64,000 bases of DNA from Streptomyces dysideae (GCF_001514305.1 NZ_KQ949077.1:293721-357720), one strand, 5' to 3'. Counted from the first letter of the stretch, positions 16,218-25,874 are shown. The notes: generated by a model from the letters alone, not told the origin. A program made the numbers and translations.

Positions 16218-16798
16218 TCGTCGTCGCCGTCGAGAAGCGTGTCGACGGCGAGTTCGAGGGTGACGCCGACAGAGTCGGGCACCGGCACGGTCTGGCCTCG
16301 CTTGAAGCGCTTGGGGTCGGGGTATTTGCCGTCAGCCGGGTCCTGGTAGAGGAGGACCTCGTCGTGTTTGCGGTCGGCGATGAGGTAGACGGGGATGCGA
16401 GCCCGAGCGTAGATATCGACCTTGGTCGCCGTGTCATTGGTCCAGTTGGAGGAAGTCACCTCCAATACCAGCCGGAAGACGTGCGGCGCGTAGCAGTTCT
16501 TCTCGACGAGGGCGTCCTTGTAGTCGGCGTCGACTACAGAGAAGTCCGGTACTGCATAGTCGTCCGGGCCGGTCGGCAACCACAGGCCGATTCCTTGCAC
16601 GTACCTGAGCCCCAGTGCTCGGGCCCTGACTCTCAAGAACTCCTCAATGAGCCACGTCAGCGTCTCTTGGTGCGGGCCATCAGGCGGCGGTGTCACGACA
16701 ATGCTCCCGTTGAGGATCTCCACCCGGTGCCCGGGCAGCTCCTCCCAGAGCCGGTCGGCAGCATCAGAAAGCGACGACTCGTGCAGCATCACAGCCAC
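16214..16798 (-). CDS. Uma2 family (DUF820) PD-(D/E)XK nuclease-fold protein
   Basis: A 194-aa member of the Uma2/DUF820 family (PF05685), which has a restriction-endonuclease fold. The visible core is VPDFSVVD (the catalytic Asp position), then FRLVLEVTSSNW with the E-V-x-S core, and TKVDIYARARIPVYLIADR. Streptomyces carry many copies of this family, with unknown biological role. The GTG at 16798 is preceded by AGGAGGGTG with good spacing. The gene lies 90 bp downstream of the mutase on the same strand, so it may be read through from it. The acidic C-terminus LLDGDDD is short of any known partner motif. Confidence 0.9.
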   Translation of the reverse strand: MAVMLHESSLSDAADRLWEELPGHRVEILNGSIVVTPPPDGPHQETLTWLIEEFLRVRARALGLRYVQGIGLWLPTGPDDYAVPDFSVVDADYKDALVEKNCYAPHVFRLVLEVTSSNWTNDTATKVDIYARARIPVYLIADRKHDEVLLYQDPADGKYPDPKRFKRGQTVPVPDSVGVTLELAVDTLLDGDDD

Positions 16799-16888
16799 GG
16801 CACCCTCCTTTCGGGAACACCCTCCACGAGATTAACCGGGGACGTGCGGTTTCCGCCCCCGATCACTCATTCGAGGGAACCACCCATC

Positions 16889-18469
<1,581 letters not shown>

Positions 18470-18712
18470 GGTGTGTTGCCTCCCACTGAGCAGTTACTCG
18501 CCAGTTACTCGCTGGTACAGACCGACCCTTCGACGGACTGTAGCGGTGGGCGTGCACCCGGTGGAGAGGAGCACGCTGGGACCTTGCTCACAGACATGTT
18601 GCGGTCCCGGTCACAACAATGCCGCGCCGTTCGCAACCAGTATCCGCGGGGAACATCTCACGTGACACCAGCGCAGTCGCCGGTGGCTGCGGTGAGACGA
18701 CGGGGGCCGTAC

Positions 18713-19564
18713 ATGCGTATGAGGGGCATGAGGAGATCGACCGGCGCGCTCGCCTCGGCCGCGGCGCTCGCCGTGCTGTGCGGCGCGTGCACGGTGCAGC
18801 CCGCGGACGGCGAAGGCGGGCAGCAGGCGCCGGTGCGGATCGAGGTGCCGAGCGGTACGCCGTCGCCGGCCCGGACCCCGTCCCGTACGCCCGCGGACGA
18901 CAAGCCGAAGGCGTCACCGCGCCCGGCCGCGCCCGAGGTCCTCTGGGCGCCCGGCGACACCGGCCGTGACGTCCGTGAGCTCCAGGCGCGGCTGCGGCAG
19001 GTCGCCTGGCTCTTCGACGGGCCGACCGGCGAGTACGACGACCTGACCGAACAGGCGGTCAAGGGCTTCCAGGGCAAGCGCGGACTGCCGAAGACGGGGA
19101 AGACCGACACCGTCACCTGGCAGCGGCTGCTGAGGATGACGCGGGAGCCGGGCAAGTGGGACCTGTATCTGATGGGCGGACAGCCCGCCGACGAGCCGGA
19201 CGCCCGGTGTCTGAGCGGCCGGGCGCTGTGCATCAGCAAGTCGAGCCGGACCCTGCGCTGGATGGTCGGCGGACAGACGCTCACGACGGTGCCGGTGCGG
19301 TTCGGCTCGGAGTACACGCCCACCCGGGAAGGTGTGTTCCAGATCTACTGGAAGTCCCGGCACCATGTGTCGACGCTCTATGACTCGCCGATGCCGTACG
19401 CGATGTTCTTCAGCGGCGGCCAGGCGGTGCACTACTCGTCCGACTTCGCGGTCCAGGGTTACGCCGGGGCCTCGCACGGCTGTGTCAACGTCCGGGACGA
19501 GGCGGCGATCGCGGATCTCTTCGCGCAGGTGCGGAACGGTGACAAGGTCGTCGTGCACTGGTGA
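18713..19564 (+). CDS. L,D-transpeptidase (YkuD) with peptidoglycan-binding domain
   Basis: A 283-aa exported protein. The N-terminus MRMRGMRRSTGALASAAALA followed by VLCGACTVQP looks like a signal peptide with an imperfect lipobox. A Pro/Thr-rich linker follows, then a peptidoglycan-binding domain (GDTGRDVRELQARL through VTWQRLL) and the YkuD catalytic domain with YASD-type FAVQGY and SHGCVNVRDE, which contains the catalytic Cys. It should form 3-3 peptidoglycan crosslinks. The ATG at 18713 is taken because GGGGG lies about 7 nt upstream; ATG 18719 and 18728 are alternatives. A strong hairpin follows the stop. Confidence 0.9.
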   Translation: MRMRGMRRSTGALASAAALAVLCGACTVQPADGEGGQQAPVRIEVPSGTPSPARTPSRTPADDKPKASPRPAAPEVLWAPGDTGRDVRELQARLRQVAWLFDGPTGEYDDLTEQAVKGFQGKRGLPKTGKTDTVTWQRLLRMTREPGKWDLYLMGGQPADEPDARCLSGRALCISKSSRTLRWMVGGQTLTTVPVRFGSEYTPTREGVFQIYWKSRHHVSTLYDSPMPYAMFFSGGQAVHYSSDFAVQGYAGASHGCVNVRDEAAIADLFAQVRNGDKVVVHW

Positions 19565-19584
19565 GACGCGGGGAGTGGGAGTGG

Positions 19585-19623
19585 GGCGCGGGCGGGACCG
19601 GGGGAACGTGTCCCGCCCGCGCC
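19585..19623 (+). terminator. Terminator hairpin after L,D-transpeptidase
   Basis: A 14-bp perfect stem, 19585-19598 pairing with 19610-19623, with an 11-nt loop, 20 bp after the stop codon. There is no U-tract, which is normal in Streptomyces. Confidence 0.85.
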
Positions 19624-19796
19624 ATTGCACGAGCCGTAGGTACGGGGGGAACCCCGGCTCTGTGCGACGGCCGATGACCAGTCGGCTCACTCAGTACTGC
19701 GCATCAGCCTGCGAAAACGTCACACTCGCCGCGAAGAATTTTCCGCACGACCCGCTCCGCGGGGTGAAACCGCAGGTCACGGGCTTACGGCGGGGG

Positions 19797-20789
19797 TCAG
19801 GAAGCGTCGTTCTTGCCCTTGCCGCCGCCGTTGCCGTTCCCGCTACCGCCGCTGTTGGCGTTGCCCTGGCCACCGCCGTTGGCGTTCCCGTTGCCGTTGC
19901 CGTCCTGGCCCGGGTGGTGGCCTTCGTCGTCGCTGCCCTTGCCGCCCTGGTCGGACTCGCCGCCGCCGGTGTCGCCCTTGCCGTGGTCGCCCTGCCCCGC
20001 GGTGCTCGTGCCGGTGTCGGCCAGGACGCCCTTGCAGTACGTCTGCACGCGCGCCGGGCCGCCCGCCGCACCCTCGAGGGCACGTCGGCGGTCGTCGGTG
20101 AGCTGCTTGCCGTCGCGGACGTCGCGGCAGGCCGAGGGTGCGCCTTTCCACCGGCCGCCGGACGGGGCCTCCCGGCCCTCGGTGGAGCCGCGGTCGGTGG
20201 CCGGGCCGCCGGGTGCCGCCTCCTTGGACGGTGCCCCGCCGGTGCTGCCGTTGGTGTCGCCGTCGGGCGAGGGCACGCCGACGACACCGTTGTCCGGGGA
20301 GGGCGAGATCAGCGGGCGCTCCGGTGTCGCCGAGACCGAGGCGCCGGGGCGCGGCTCGTCGTCGTGGAACGGGGTCGGCAGCGCTCCGGTTCCGGCCGCG
20401 ACCGCGACTCCGCCGATCATGCCGGCGGCCAGCGCGGCGGCGAGTCCGAGGCGCACGGGACGGGCCCAGCGGGGGCGCCGGAAGGCCTGGGCGGGGCCGC
20501 CGATGCGGACGAGGCCGACGTCGGACGCCTCGGGGCGGGCGGCGTGACCGAGGGTCGCCGGGGCGTCGTCCCGCTCCGCGCGCGCCGACCGGAAGGCGGC
20601 CAACGCGGCGGCCTCACCGGGGAGTTCGGCGCTGATGGGAGCGGGTTCGACGGACAGGGAACCCAGGGTCTTGGCAAGACGTTCGGCCTGGTCGCGGTCG
20701 GCCGCGTCCACAGCTTCGAGTGACTCTCCGCTCAGCAAACGCTCCGCTGTTTCGCGGTCCAGCCACCTGTACTGCTCGTCGGCCATCAC
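19797..20789 (-). CDS. Putative anti-sigma factor of ECF pair 1
   Basis: A 330-aa single-pass membrane protein. The cytoplasmic N-terminus (~1-120) contains YRWLDRETAERLLSGE and an AAALAAFRSAR segment; a hydrophobic segment PVRLGLAAALAAGMIGGVAVAAG (about 130-150) spans the membrane; the outside part has a short Cys-containing unit (SACRDVRDGKQLTDDRRRAL then VQTYCKGVLAD) and a tail almost wholly of Gly, Asn, Asp and Ser. It overlaps the sigma gene by 4 bp (ATGA), so the two are coupled and made in balance. The topology and coupling are seen; sigma binding is inferred from context. It is paralogous to 21779-22561, which has the same Cys pair and tail. Confidence 0.75.
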   Translation of the reverse strand: MMADEQYRWLDRETAERLLSGESLEAVDAADRDQAERLAKTLGSLSVEPAPISAELPGEAAALAAFRSARAERDDAPATLGHAARPEASDVGLVRIGGPAQAFRRPRWARPVRLGLAAALAAGMIGGVAVAAGTGALPTPFHDDEPRPGASVSATPERPLISPSPDNGVVGVPSPDGDTNGSTGGAPSKEAAPGGPATDRGSTEGREAPSGGRWKGAPSACRDVRDGKQLTDDRRRALEGAAGGPARVQTYCKGVLADTGTSTAGQGDHGKGDTGGGESDQGGKGSDDEGHHPGQDGNGNGNANGGGQGNANSGGSGNGNGGGKGKNDAS

Positions 20790-21448
20790 ACATCCTTCTG
20801 CGTCCGCGCACGCATATGCGTCACACTGGCGGACGTCACCGCGCGACCGCGCGGTTCTCGCTGGGGAGGCAGGGCGTCGAGCCCGCCGACCGATTCCGGA
20901 TCGTCGCCGAGCAGCTCGGCGAGCCGTTTCAGACCTCGGTGCGCGGCCGTCCGCACGGCACCGGGCCGCTTGCCCAGCGTCTCGGCGGCGGTCTTGGCGT
21001 CCAGGCCCACGACGACGCGCAGGACGACGGCCTCGGCCTGGTCCTGCGGCAGCCGCGCGATGAGGGAGAGGGTGCTGTCGGTGGCCAGGGCCTCCATGGC
21101 CTCGCCGGCCGTGTCGGACTCGGCGGCCTGCCCGGTGAGCTCCGTCTCGTCGCCGCCGATGGCGGGGCGGCGGCCACGCATGCGTATGTGGTCCAGCGCG
21201 CGGTTGCGGGCTATGCGGGCGGCCCAGCCGCGGAAGCGGTCCGCGTCCCCGCTGAACCTTTCCAGGTCACGGGCGATCTGCAGCCATGCCTCCGACGCCA
21301 CGTCCTCGGCGTCGGGATCGCCGACCAGCGTCCGTACGTACCCGAGCAACCGCGGGTGCACCGAGCGGTACACAGTCCGGAACGCGGTCTCGTCCCCGTC
21401 CTGTGCCGCAAGCACCGCGGCGGTCAGCTCCGCGTCATCCCCCAGCAC
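20786..21448 (-). CDS. ECF sigma factor, pair 1
   Basis: A 220-aa extracytoplasmic-function sigma factor. Region 2 includes ETAFRTVYRSVHPRLLGYVR, DAEDVASEAWLQIARDLERF and FRGWAARIARNRALDHIR; region 4 is LPQDQAEAVVLRVVVGLDAKTAAETLG followed by RPGAVRTAAHRGLKRL, the promoter-recognition helix. The GTG at 21448 is preferred because GAGG lies 9 nt upstream; an in-frame TTG at 21463 is inside that leader. The region-4 core is nearly identical to that of the second ECF factor at 22772-23506. The gene heads a two-gene operon with its membrane anti-sigma partner. Targets are unknown. Confidence 0.92.
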   Translation of the reverse strand: MLGDDAELTAAVLAAQDGDETAFRTVYRSVHPRLLGYVRTLVGDPDAEDVASEAWLQIARDLERFSGDADRFRGWAARIARNRALDHIRMRGRRPAIGGDETELTGQAAESDTAGEAMEALATDSTLSLIARLPQDQAEAVVLRVVVGLDAKTAAETLGKRPGAVRTAAHRGLKRLAELLGDDPESVGGLDALPPQREPRGRAVTSASVTHMRARTQKDV

Positions 21449-21651
21449 CTGGTGGTTCCTCAATTGATGGTTGCGGTTTCAATACCGCAGGTGGTTGCGG
21501 TGGTCCATACGTCCCCCGCGTCCGGCGCGAAAGGCACGTTACGACCTGAAACCGCTCCCCGTCCATGTCCGTACAACGTGCAACTAACTCGTGACGCGCC
21601 GCTGTGACGCGGAGGTGTGACAGAAAACGCAGCGCCGGCGCTGTAGAGAGT

Positions 21652-21672
21652 ACGGGCCGCCGCGCGGCCCGT
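21652..21672 (-). terminator. Tandem terminator hairpin A
   Basis: ACGGGCCGC and GCGGCCCGT form a perfect 9-bp stem with a 3-nt loop, 107 bp after the end of the second anti-sigma gene. With hairpin B it insulates the two sigma operons. Confidence 0.65.
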
Positions 21673-21680
21673 GCCGCGCG

Positions 21681-21722
21681 ACGGCCGGGGCCTCTCCTGT
21701 GGGGGGTGGCGGCCCCGGCCGT
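21681..21722 (-). terminator. Tandem terminator hairpin B
   Basis: ACGGCCGGGGCC (21681-21692) pairs perfectly with 21711-21722 around an 18-nt loop, between the anti-sigma 2 stop and the sigma 1 promoter region. Confidence 0.75.
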
Positions 21723-21778
21723 TGCCTCGGCGCCACACTCGCGGAGCCTGTCAGGGGTGAACACCGGGGCGCGCGAGG

Positions 21779-22561
21779 TCAGTTCTTCCGGCCGACGCCA
21801 TTGTCAGTCTCTCCGGCCTGCCCGCTGCCGCCGCTGTCGGCGTTCCCCGCACCATTGGTCGCGTTCCCTGCGCCCGGCGTCGGGGTGGGCCTGGCCGGCG
21901 TACTCGGCGTCGGCCTGCTCGTGGCCTGCGCCCCCGCCAGCTGGTCCGCGCAGAACGGCGCGACCTTCTCCTCGCCGCCCGCGGCCGTGACAAGCCGCTG
22001 CCAGGCCGCCGCGTCCAGCGCGTTGCCGCGCTCCTTGACCTGCTCGTAGGCACGGCACTGGGCCTCGGTGTCCTGGGCGGCGTCCGGGCGGTCGGACGGC
22101 CCGGAGCCGGACGGCTCGCCGGAGGACGGCGCGGCCGGCTGCTCCGGGGCACTGGTGGCCGGGGCGGTCGGCCGTACCTTGTCGTCGCCGTCGTCGGAGG
22201 ACGAACCGGCGGAGCCGATCGCCGCGACCGCGACGCCGCCCAGGGCGAGGCTCGCCACGAAGAGGGAGAGCGTGGCCTTCACCGACCGGGCCAGGCCCCG
22301 CTGCTCCCGGGGCCGCCAGTCGTCCCGGCGCCGGGCTCGCGCCTGGTGCACGCCGGCCTCCCGGGCGGCCCGGAACGCGGCCACGGCCCGCCGCTCGCCC
22401 TCGGCGTCCACACCCTCGACGCGTATCGCGGCGGCGAGCAGCGCCTCCAGCGCGGCGTCGTCCAGCACGCCACGGGCACCGGCGGAGTGGCCGGACGCGG
22501 TGCCGCCAGGGCGCACATGCCGACGGCCGGGCATCCCGCCGCCGCTCTGCCGTTCACCCAT
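21779..22561 (-). CDS. Putative anti-sigma factor of ECF pair 2
   Basis: A 260-aa single-pass membrane protein with the same plan as the anti-sigma 1 protein: N-terminal cytoplasmic part with ALEALLAAAIR and RAVAAFRAAREAG, a hydrophobic helix KATLSLFVASLALGGVAVAAIG (about 115-136), an outside Cys pair (AQCRAYEQVKERGNALDA and VAPFCADQLAG) and a Pro/Thr- and Gly/Asn-rich tail. It lies 210 bp downstream of the second sigma gene, unlike the overlapping first pair. The intervening sequence has no gene but contains repeated short TGACTT-like words. Its role as anti-sigma is inferred from paralogy and position. Confidence 0.68.
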   Translation of the reverse strand: MGERQSGGGMPGRRHVRPGGTASGHSAGARGVLDDAALEALLAAAIRVEGVDAEGERRAVAAFRAAREAGVHQARARRRDDWRPREQRGLARSVKATLSLFVASLALGGVAVAAIGSAGSSSDDGDDKVRPTAPATSAPEQPAAPSSGEPSGSGPSDRPDAAQDTEAQCRAYEQVKERGNALDAAAWQRLVTAAGGEEKVAPFCADQLAGAQATSRPTPSTPARPTPTPGAGNATNGAGNADSGGSGQAGETDNGVGRKN

Positions 22562-22771
22562 GTCCGCTTCCCGTCCCTGTCCGACCTGCTTGACTTATGG
22601 TGCCTGTGGAGCCTGTGTGACTTGAGTGGCCCATGTGAGCCGTACGGCCGGAAGAGCCCGTACGTCTCATGCGCTCGACCGCCGGCCGGCCGCGAAGGCC
22701 GCTCCGGCCCCTCCGGTCGCGGTACGTCGGCGGGCCGCACAACCCGTTCTCCGACCGTTCACCGGCGTCCG

Positions 22772-23506
22772 TCACTTCGACTCCCCCAGCGTCCGGGGGC
22801 CGTCATCCGTCACACCCTCGGCGCCGAGCTGCTTGGCCAGGCGCTTCAGGCCCCGGTACGCGGCGGTGCGCACCGCGCCCGGACGCTTGCCGAGCACGCG
22901 GGCGGCGGCGGGGCCGTCGAGGCCGACCACCACCCGCAGCAGGACCGCCTCGGCCTGGTCACGGGGCAGGCCCCGGACCAGTTCCAGGGCGTACTCCGTG
23001 GAGAGCGACTCCAGGGCCTGGTCGTGCGTGCTGTGGACGCCGGGCAGCTCCAGGACGTCCTGCTCCAGCGCCGACGAGCGTGGCCGTACCTTCTGGCGGC
23101 GCAGATGGTCCAGCGCCCGGTGCCGGGCGATGGTCGCGCTCCAGCCGCGGAAGCCGGCCCCGTCGCCCTTGAACCGGCCCAGGTCCCGGGATATCTCCAG
23201 CCAGGCGTCGGACGCCACGTCCTCCGCGTCGTCGCCGACCATGCCGCGCAGATACCCGAGCAGTCCGGGCTGCACCAGCCGGTAGGCGACCGCGAAGGCG
23301 GCCTCGTCACCGTCCTGGGCCCGCGCGACGGCCGCGCCCAATTCCCCGTCGTACGCGTGCCCGCGGCGGGGTTCCCCTCCTTGGCCCAAGAACTGTCCTC
23401 GTCCGTACCGGTTCGCGGCGAATCCGTACCGTGCGGTGCGGCCGCCCTTTGCCCTCGTTCCCCCACGGTCAACAGCGCCGGGCCTCACAAAAGTGTCACT
23501 GGGCAT
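22772..23506 (-). CDS. ECF sigma factor, pair 2
   Basis: A 244-aa ECF sigma factor with an N-terminal extension of about 55 residues (RYGFAANRYGRGQFLGQGGE) not found in its paralogue. Region 2: EAAFAVAYRLVQPGLLGYLR, DAEDVASDAWLEISRDLGRF, FRGWSATIARHRALDHLR. Region 4: LPRDQAEAVLLRVVVGLDGPAAARVLG followed by RPGAVRTAAYRGLKRLA. The ATG at 23506 is only 3 bp after the stop of the lipoprotein gene, so it is the third gene of an operon: small conserved protein, lipoprotein, sigma, then anti-sigma after a gap. The near-identity of the region-4 helices suggests overlapping promoter recognition with sigma 1. Confidence 0.92.
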   Translation of the reverse strand: MPSDTFVRPGAVDRGGTRAKGGRTARYGFAANRYGRGQFLGQGGEPRRGHAYDGELGAAVARAQDGDEAAFAVAYRLVQPGLLGYLRGMVGDDAEDVASDAWLEISRDLGRFKGDGAGFRGWSATIARHRALDHLRRQKVRPRSSALEQDVLELPGVHSTHDQALESLSTEYALELVRGLPRDQAEAVLLRVVVGLDGPAAARVLGKRPGAVRTAAYRGLKRLAKQLGAEGVTDDGPRTLGESK

Positions 23507-23509
23507 CCA

Positions 23510-24367
23510 TCACCCCACCCCTTCCGGAAGCGCGACCGTCCCCTCGTAGGTCCCCGAGTTACGCTCCGTCACCTCCTGGTCGTAGCGGATCCGCTGCCCC
23601 TCGTAGGGGATCAGGAAGGTGCACTTGAAGGTGTGCGCGGTGACGCGGTACGTCGTGGCGTCGAGGACGAAGGACTCCTCGACGCCCGCCACGGTGATCC
23701 GGCTCTCGGAGGCACTGACACCGGCCGCGCGCAACTGCTCCAGAGTCGGGGTGAATTCACGCAGGGCCTTCTGTACGACACCCTCGTCCCGTACGCCGGT
23801 CAGCGGGGCGGTCGCGGTACGGACGCGCAGCTCGACCCGGCCGTCCGGGCCGTCCGGCTCGCTGAGGGTGATCTCGTCGCCGTATCCCCGGAACGCGTCG
23901 AGCGCGGCGAGGGGGTCCTCCACCTTGTCCGCGAACTCCGGGTCGGAGAGCGGGCCTTGCTTCCAGGCGGCGGTGCCCTCCTTGACGTACGCCGTCCCGT
24001 CGACGACGTAGATCTCCTCGGGCTTGGCCCCACTCCTGCCGCGGCTCGCGCCGGTGGAGCGCAGCGCCCACGGGTCGCCGGTGGTCCGGTGCACGGTGGC
24101 CGTGTAGGTCGCGGCGTTCTCCTGCCCTCGCAGGACCAGGCCCTCACGCCCCTTCACCTCGAACGTCCAGCCCTGCTCCGCGGCCATCGCCGCCTCGGCC
24201 CGGGCGAGGAACTCGGCGACCGTCCGGGGCTTCGCGGGAGCGGCCTGCGGGCTCTGGGAATCGGGCTGCCCGGACTCGACGGGCTTCCCCTCGTCCGTCG
24301 AGCCCGAGCAGCCGGTCAGCACCGCGGCGACGAGGAACGCGGCCGCGGCGCCTCGGAGGTCTCTCAT
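23510..24367 (-). CDS. Hypothetical lipoprotein in sigma operon
   Basis: A 285-aa protein with a clear lipoprotein signal (RDLRGAAAAFLVAAV then LTGCSGS, lipobox Cys about residue 20), a short disordered stretch and a folded domain. The domain alternates beta-type segments (WTFEVKGREGLVLRG, EEIYVVDGTAYVKEG, ESFVLDATTYRVTAH) like LolA/LppX-type lipid- or ligand-binding lipoproteins, but no family could be confirmed. The ATG at 24367 overlaps the stop of the upstream gene (ATGA), and its own stop is 3 bp from the sigma 2 start. It may sense an envelope signal for the sigma system; that is inference. Confidence 0.8.
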   Translation of the reverse strand: MRDLRGAAAAFLVAAVLTGCSGSTDEGKPVESGQPDSQSPQAAPAKPRTVAEFLARAEAAMAAEQGWTFEVKGREGLVLRGQENAATYTATVHRTTGDPWALRSTGASRGRSGAKPEEIYVVDGTAYVKEGTAAWKQGPLSDPEFADKVEDPLAALDAFRGYGDEITLSEPDGPDGRVELRVRTATAPLTGVRDEGVVQKALREFTPTLEQLRAAGVSASESRITVAGVEESFVLDATTYRVTAHTFKCTFLIPYEGQRIRYDQEVTERNSGTYEGTVALPEGVG

Positions 24368-24795
24368 GCCACCACTCTCCGCGCCCGCCCGTGCAGGGTC
24401 AGATAGAAGGTCTGCAGCGAGTCCTCGGTGCCACCCGTGGCGAAGCGGTTGTGGACCTTGCCGAGCGGGTTCCAGACCCGCCCGTCCGGCATGCGCACCC
24501 CGGCCGTCTGACCGAAGTAGGCGCGCTGATCGGCGTCGAAGTCCACCCACACGGCGCCCGCGCGGCGCACGAGCACCTCACCGACGTAGGCCCCGAGCCC
24601 GACCAGCGGACCGCGGGCCCGCTCCGGATCGGCCCCGCCCTTGCGCAGCCCGTCGATCAGGAAGTCGACGACCCGCAGGCTGGCAACGGAGTAGTCCAGC
24701 GGGAGCCGGTTGCGGGTGACACGGGCGACAAAGGCCGCCGCGTGCGCCCGCATGTCGCGTGCGGCGGACGGCACGCGTTCCTCCGCGGTGGCCAT
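24364..24795 (-). CDS. Conserved small protein, paralogue of 41831-42220
   Basis: A 143-aa cytoplasmic protein. It shares the pattern RL-LDYS--SL--VD--ID-LR, then GLGAY-GEV-VR--GA-W and PDGR-W-P with the protein at 41831-42220, so they are clear paralogues. No catalytic motif is evident and the family was not recognised with confidence. It is the first gene of the sigma 2 operon, coupled to the lipoprotein by a 4-bp overlap. The ATG at 24795 is used because the 37-residue upstream extension has no coding bias. A role linked to the lipoprotein/sigma system is possible. Confidence 0.75.
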   Translation of the reverse strand: MATAEERVPSAARDMRAHAAAFVARVTRNRLPLDYSVASLRVVDFLIDGLRKGGADPERARGPLVGLGAYVGEVLVRRAGAVWVDFDADQRAYFGQTAGVRMPDGRVWNPLGKVHNRFATGGTEDSLQTFYLTLHGRARRVVA

Positions 24796-25271
24796 GGGAC
24801 CCCACCCCTTCGCTCGGTCGGCGGGAGACCTGCTTCCGGGCCTCCCGGCTGACCCAGCGGATGCCACCTCGGGAGCATCACAGGTAACGGGCGTGTCTAT
24901 TGCCACACAGAAAGGCCATAGAGCGCATACAACCTTTCGGCCTTTCGTACGTCTGTGACCTTGGTGCGTCCTTGAGGGAGCCGCTCTCAGATGACTCCGT
25001 CGGGACGGGGGTGCCGTCGGGGAGTTCCACGGCGGACGACACCTGATAGCCGAGTCGCGCCCCCGTCAACGAGCGGACAAGAGGCGGCATTCGGGGCCGC
25101 GGCGCGCTCACTACGGGTTGAGCCGCCAGCGAGTCCGGTCATTCGGCCGCACGGTGTCAGTACCTCTCGACAATCCCGGCGCGGGGATGCGGGCCGTTCG
25201 CGAGGGCGACGCCAGGGCCTCCTGACCCCGGGTACCGTGACACCGACCCCGTGAATGGGAGCCGCATCACC
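24796..25271. other. 476-bp divergent intergenic region with inverted repeat
   Basis: No convincing gene. It separates the minus-strand sigma 2 operon from the plus-strand small-protein operon. At 24906-24957 nested inverted repeats occur: CACAG (24906-24910) with CTGTG (24953-24957), and GAAAGGCC (24910-24917) with GGCCTTTC (24939-24946). This could be an operator or hairpin in the leader of either operon. Short minus-strand frames here lack coding bias. Confidence 0.5.
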
Positions 25272-25309
25272 ATGACCACACACGCGGCAGACTCCGGTCC
25301 TTCTGACCT

Positions 25310-25317
25310 CCCCCCCC
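25310..25317 (+). repeat. C8 homopolymer at the start of a small gene
   Basis: Eight C residues immediately precede the ATG at 25318. An ATG at 25272 with GGGAG about 10 nt upstream reads MTTHAADSGPSDLPP and would enter the small protein's frame if the tract had seven C residues. With eight it is out of frame by one. This could be slippage, mutation or a sequencing error. Confidence 0.6.
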
Positions 25318-25563
25318 ATGCGCACGATCGGCGAACTCCACACTGCTCTCACCCTGGGCTACGGCTTCCCCGGCGATGCGGACGACTTCGAGGCCGAACT
25401 GGCCCGCGAGATCAACCACTCCGACCCCGCCGACCTCAATGGCGTCGTGCGTTTGGTCGAAGCGTTCCGTGGCCGGGTCGTCGCCCGCCAGGATCCCGAC
25501 TTCGACACCGCTGTCGCCGCGGCCGTCGCCGAGATCCAGGCGGCCCGTGGGACCCGCCAGTGA
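25318..25563 (+). CDS. Small acidic protein of unknown family, gene A of ATPase cluster
   Basis: 81 aa, MRTIGELHTALTLGYGFPGD then FEAELAREINHSDPADLNG and a helical C-terminus (RLVEAFRGRVVARQDPDF). It has good Streptomyces codon use and no signal or membrane segment. The ATG at 25318 has no ribosome binding site; the well-placed ATG at 25272 is one base out of frame because of a C8 tract, so the natural product may be 15 residues longer. It overlaps the next gene by 4 bp (GTGA). The family is not recognised. Position in front of an AAA ATPase/nuclease-fold protein suggests a small partner or regulator. Confidence 0.65.
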   Translation: MRTIGELHTALTLGYGFPGDADDFEAELAREINHSDPADLNGVVRLVEAFRGRVVARQDPDFDTAVAAAVAEIQAARGTRQ

Positions 25564-25874
25564 CCGACGAACCGCAGCAGGTCATCGCCGAGATCACCCA
25601 AGCGGCTCGCGCCCACTCCTCGCTCCATGACTTCGCGACCCGGGAGCCGCTGCTGAGGCTCCTGCGGGCCGGCAACGCGGAGAAGCTCGCCGTGTCCCTG
25701 GCCAACGAAATCCTGGCCCTCTGGAACCGCCCGCCGATCACCGAGACCGCCCTCGAAGGTGACCTCGGCCCCGCGCTGTGGCCATCGACGCCACCGACAA
25801 GAATGCACCCTGCCCGCGTCCTCAGGGATGCATCGTCGTTCTTAGAGATGTACTTCTTAGATATACGTCCCTAA
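25560..25874 (+). CDS. Small protein of unknown family, gene B of ATPase cluster
   Basis: 104 aa starting VTDEPQQVIAEITQAARAHS, then a helical segment (EPLLRLLRAGNAEKLAVSLA, EILALWNRPPI). The GTG overlaps the previous stop, so it is translationally coupled. Codon use is good to about residue 75 (ALWPSTPP), after which GC falls and the frame passes two TTA codons (25842-25844 and 25857-25859) inside the ATPase promoter region before the TAA. Either the gene lost its natural 3' end by frameshift, or it is a bldA-dependent reading frame. No domain is recognised. Confidence 0.6.
   Translation: MTDEPQQVIAEITQAARAHSSLHDFATREPLLRLLRAGNAEKLAVSLANEILALWNRPPITETALEGDLGPALWPSTPPTRMHPARVLRDASSFLEMYFLDIRP
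25839..25863 (+). promoter_or_regulatory. Direct repeat and possible promoter of ATPase gene
   Basis: TTCTTAGA occurs at 25839-25846 and 25854-25861, a 15-bp period, in an AT-rich patch unusual for the region. TAGATA (25858-25863) could be a -10 box for the ATPase gene starting at 25891. The repeats might be an operator half-site pair. Function is inferred only from position. Confidence 0.4.

Noticed and set aside
24878..25352. Two overlapping minus-strand open frames
   Set aside because: Low third-position GC bias, no ribosome binding site and no similarity to known families; treated as intergenic.
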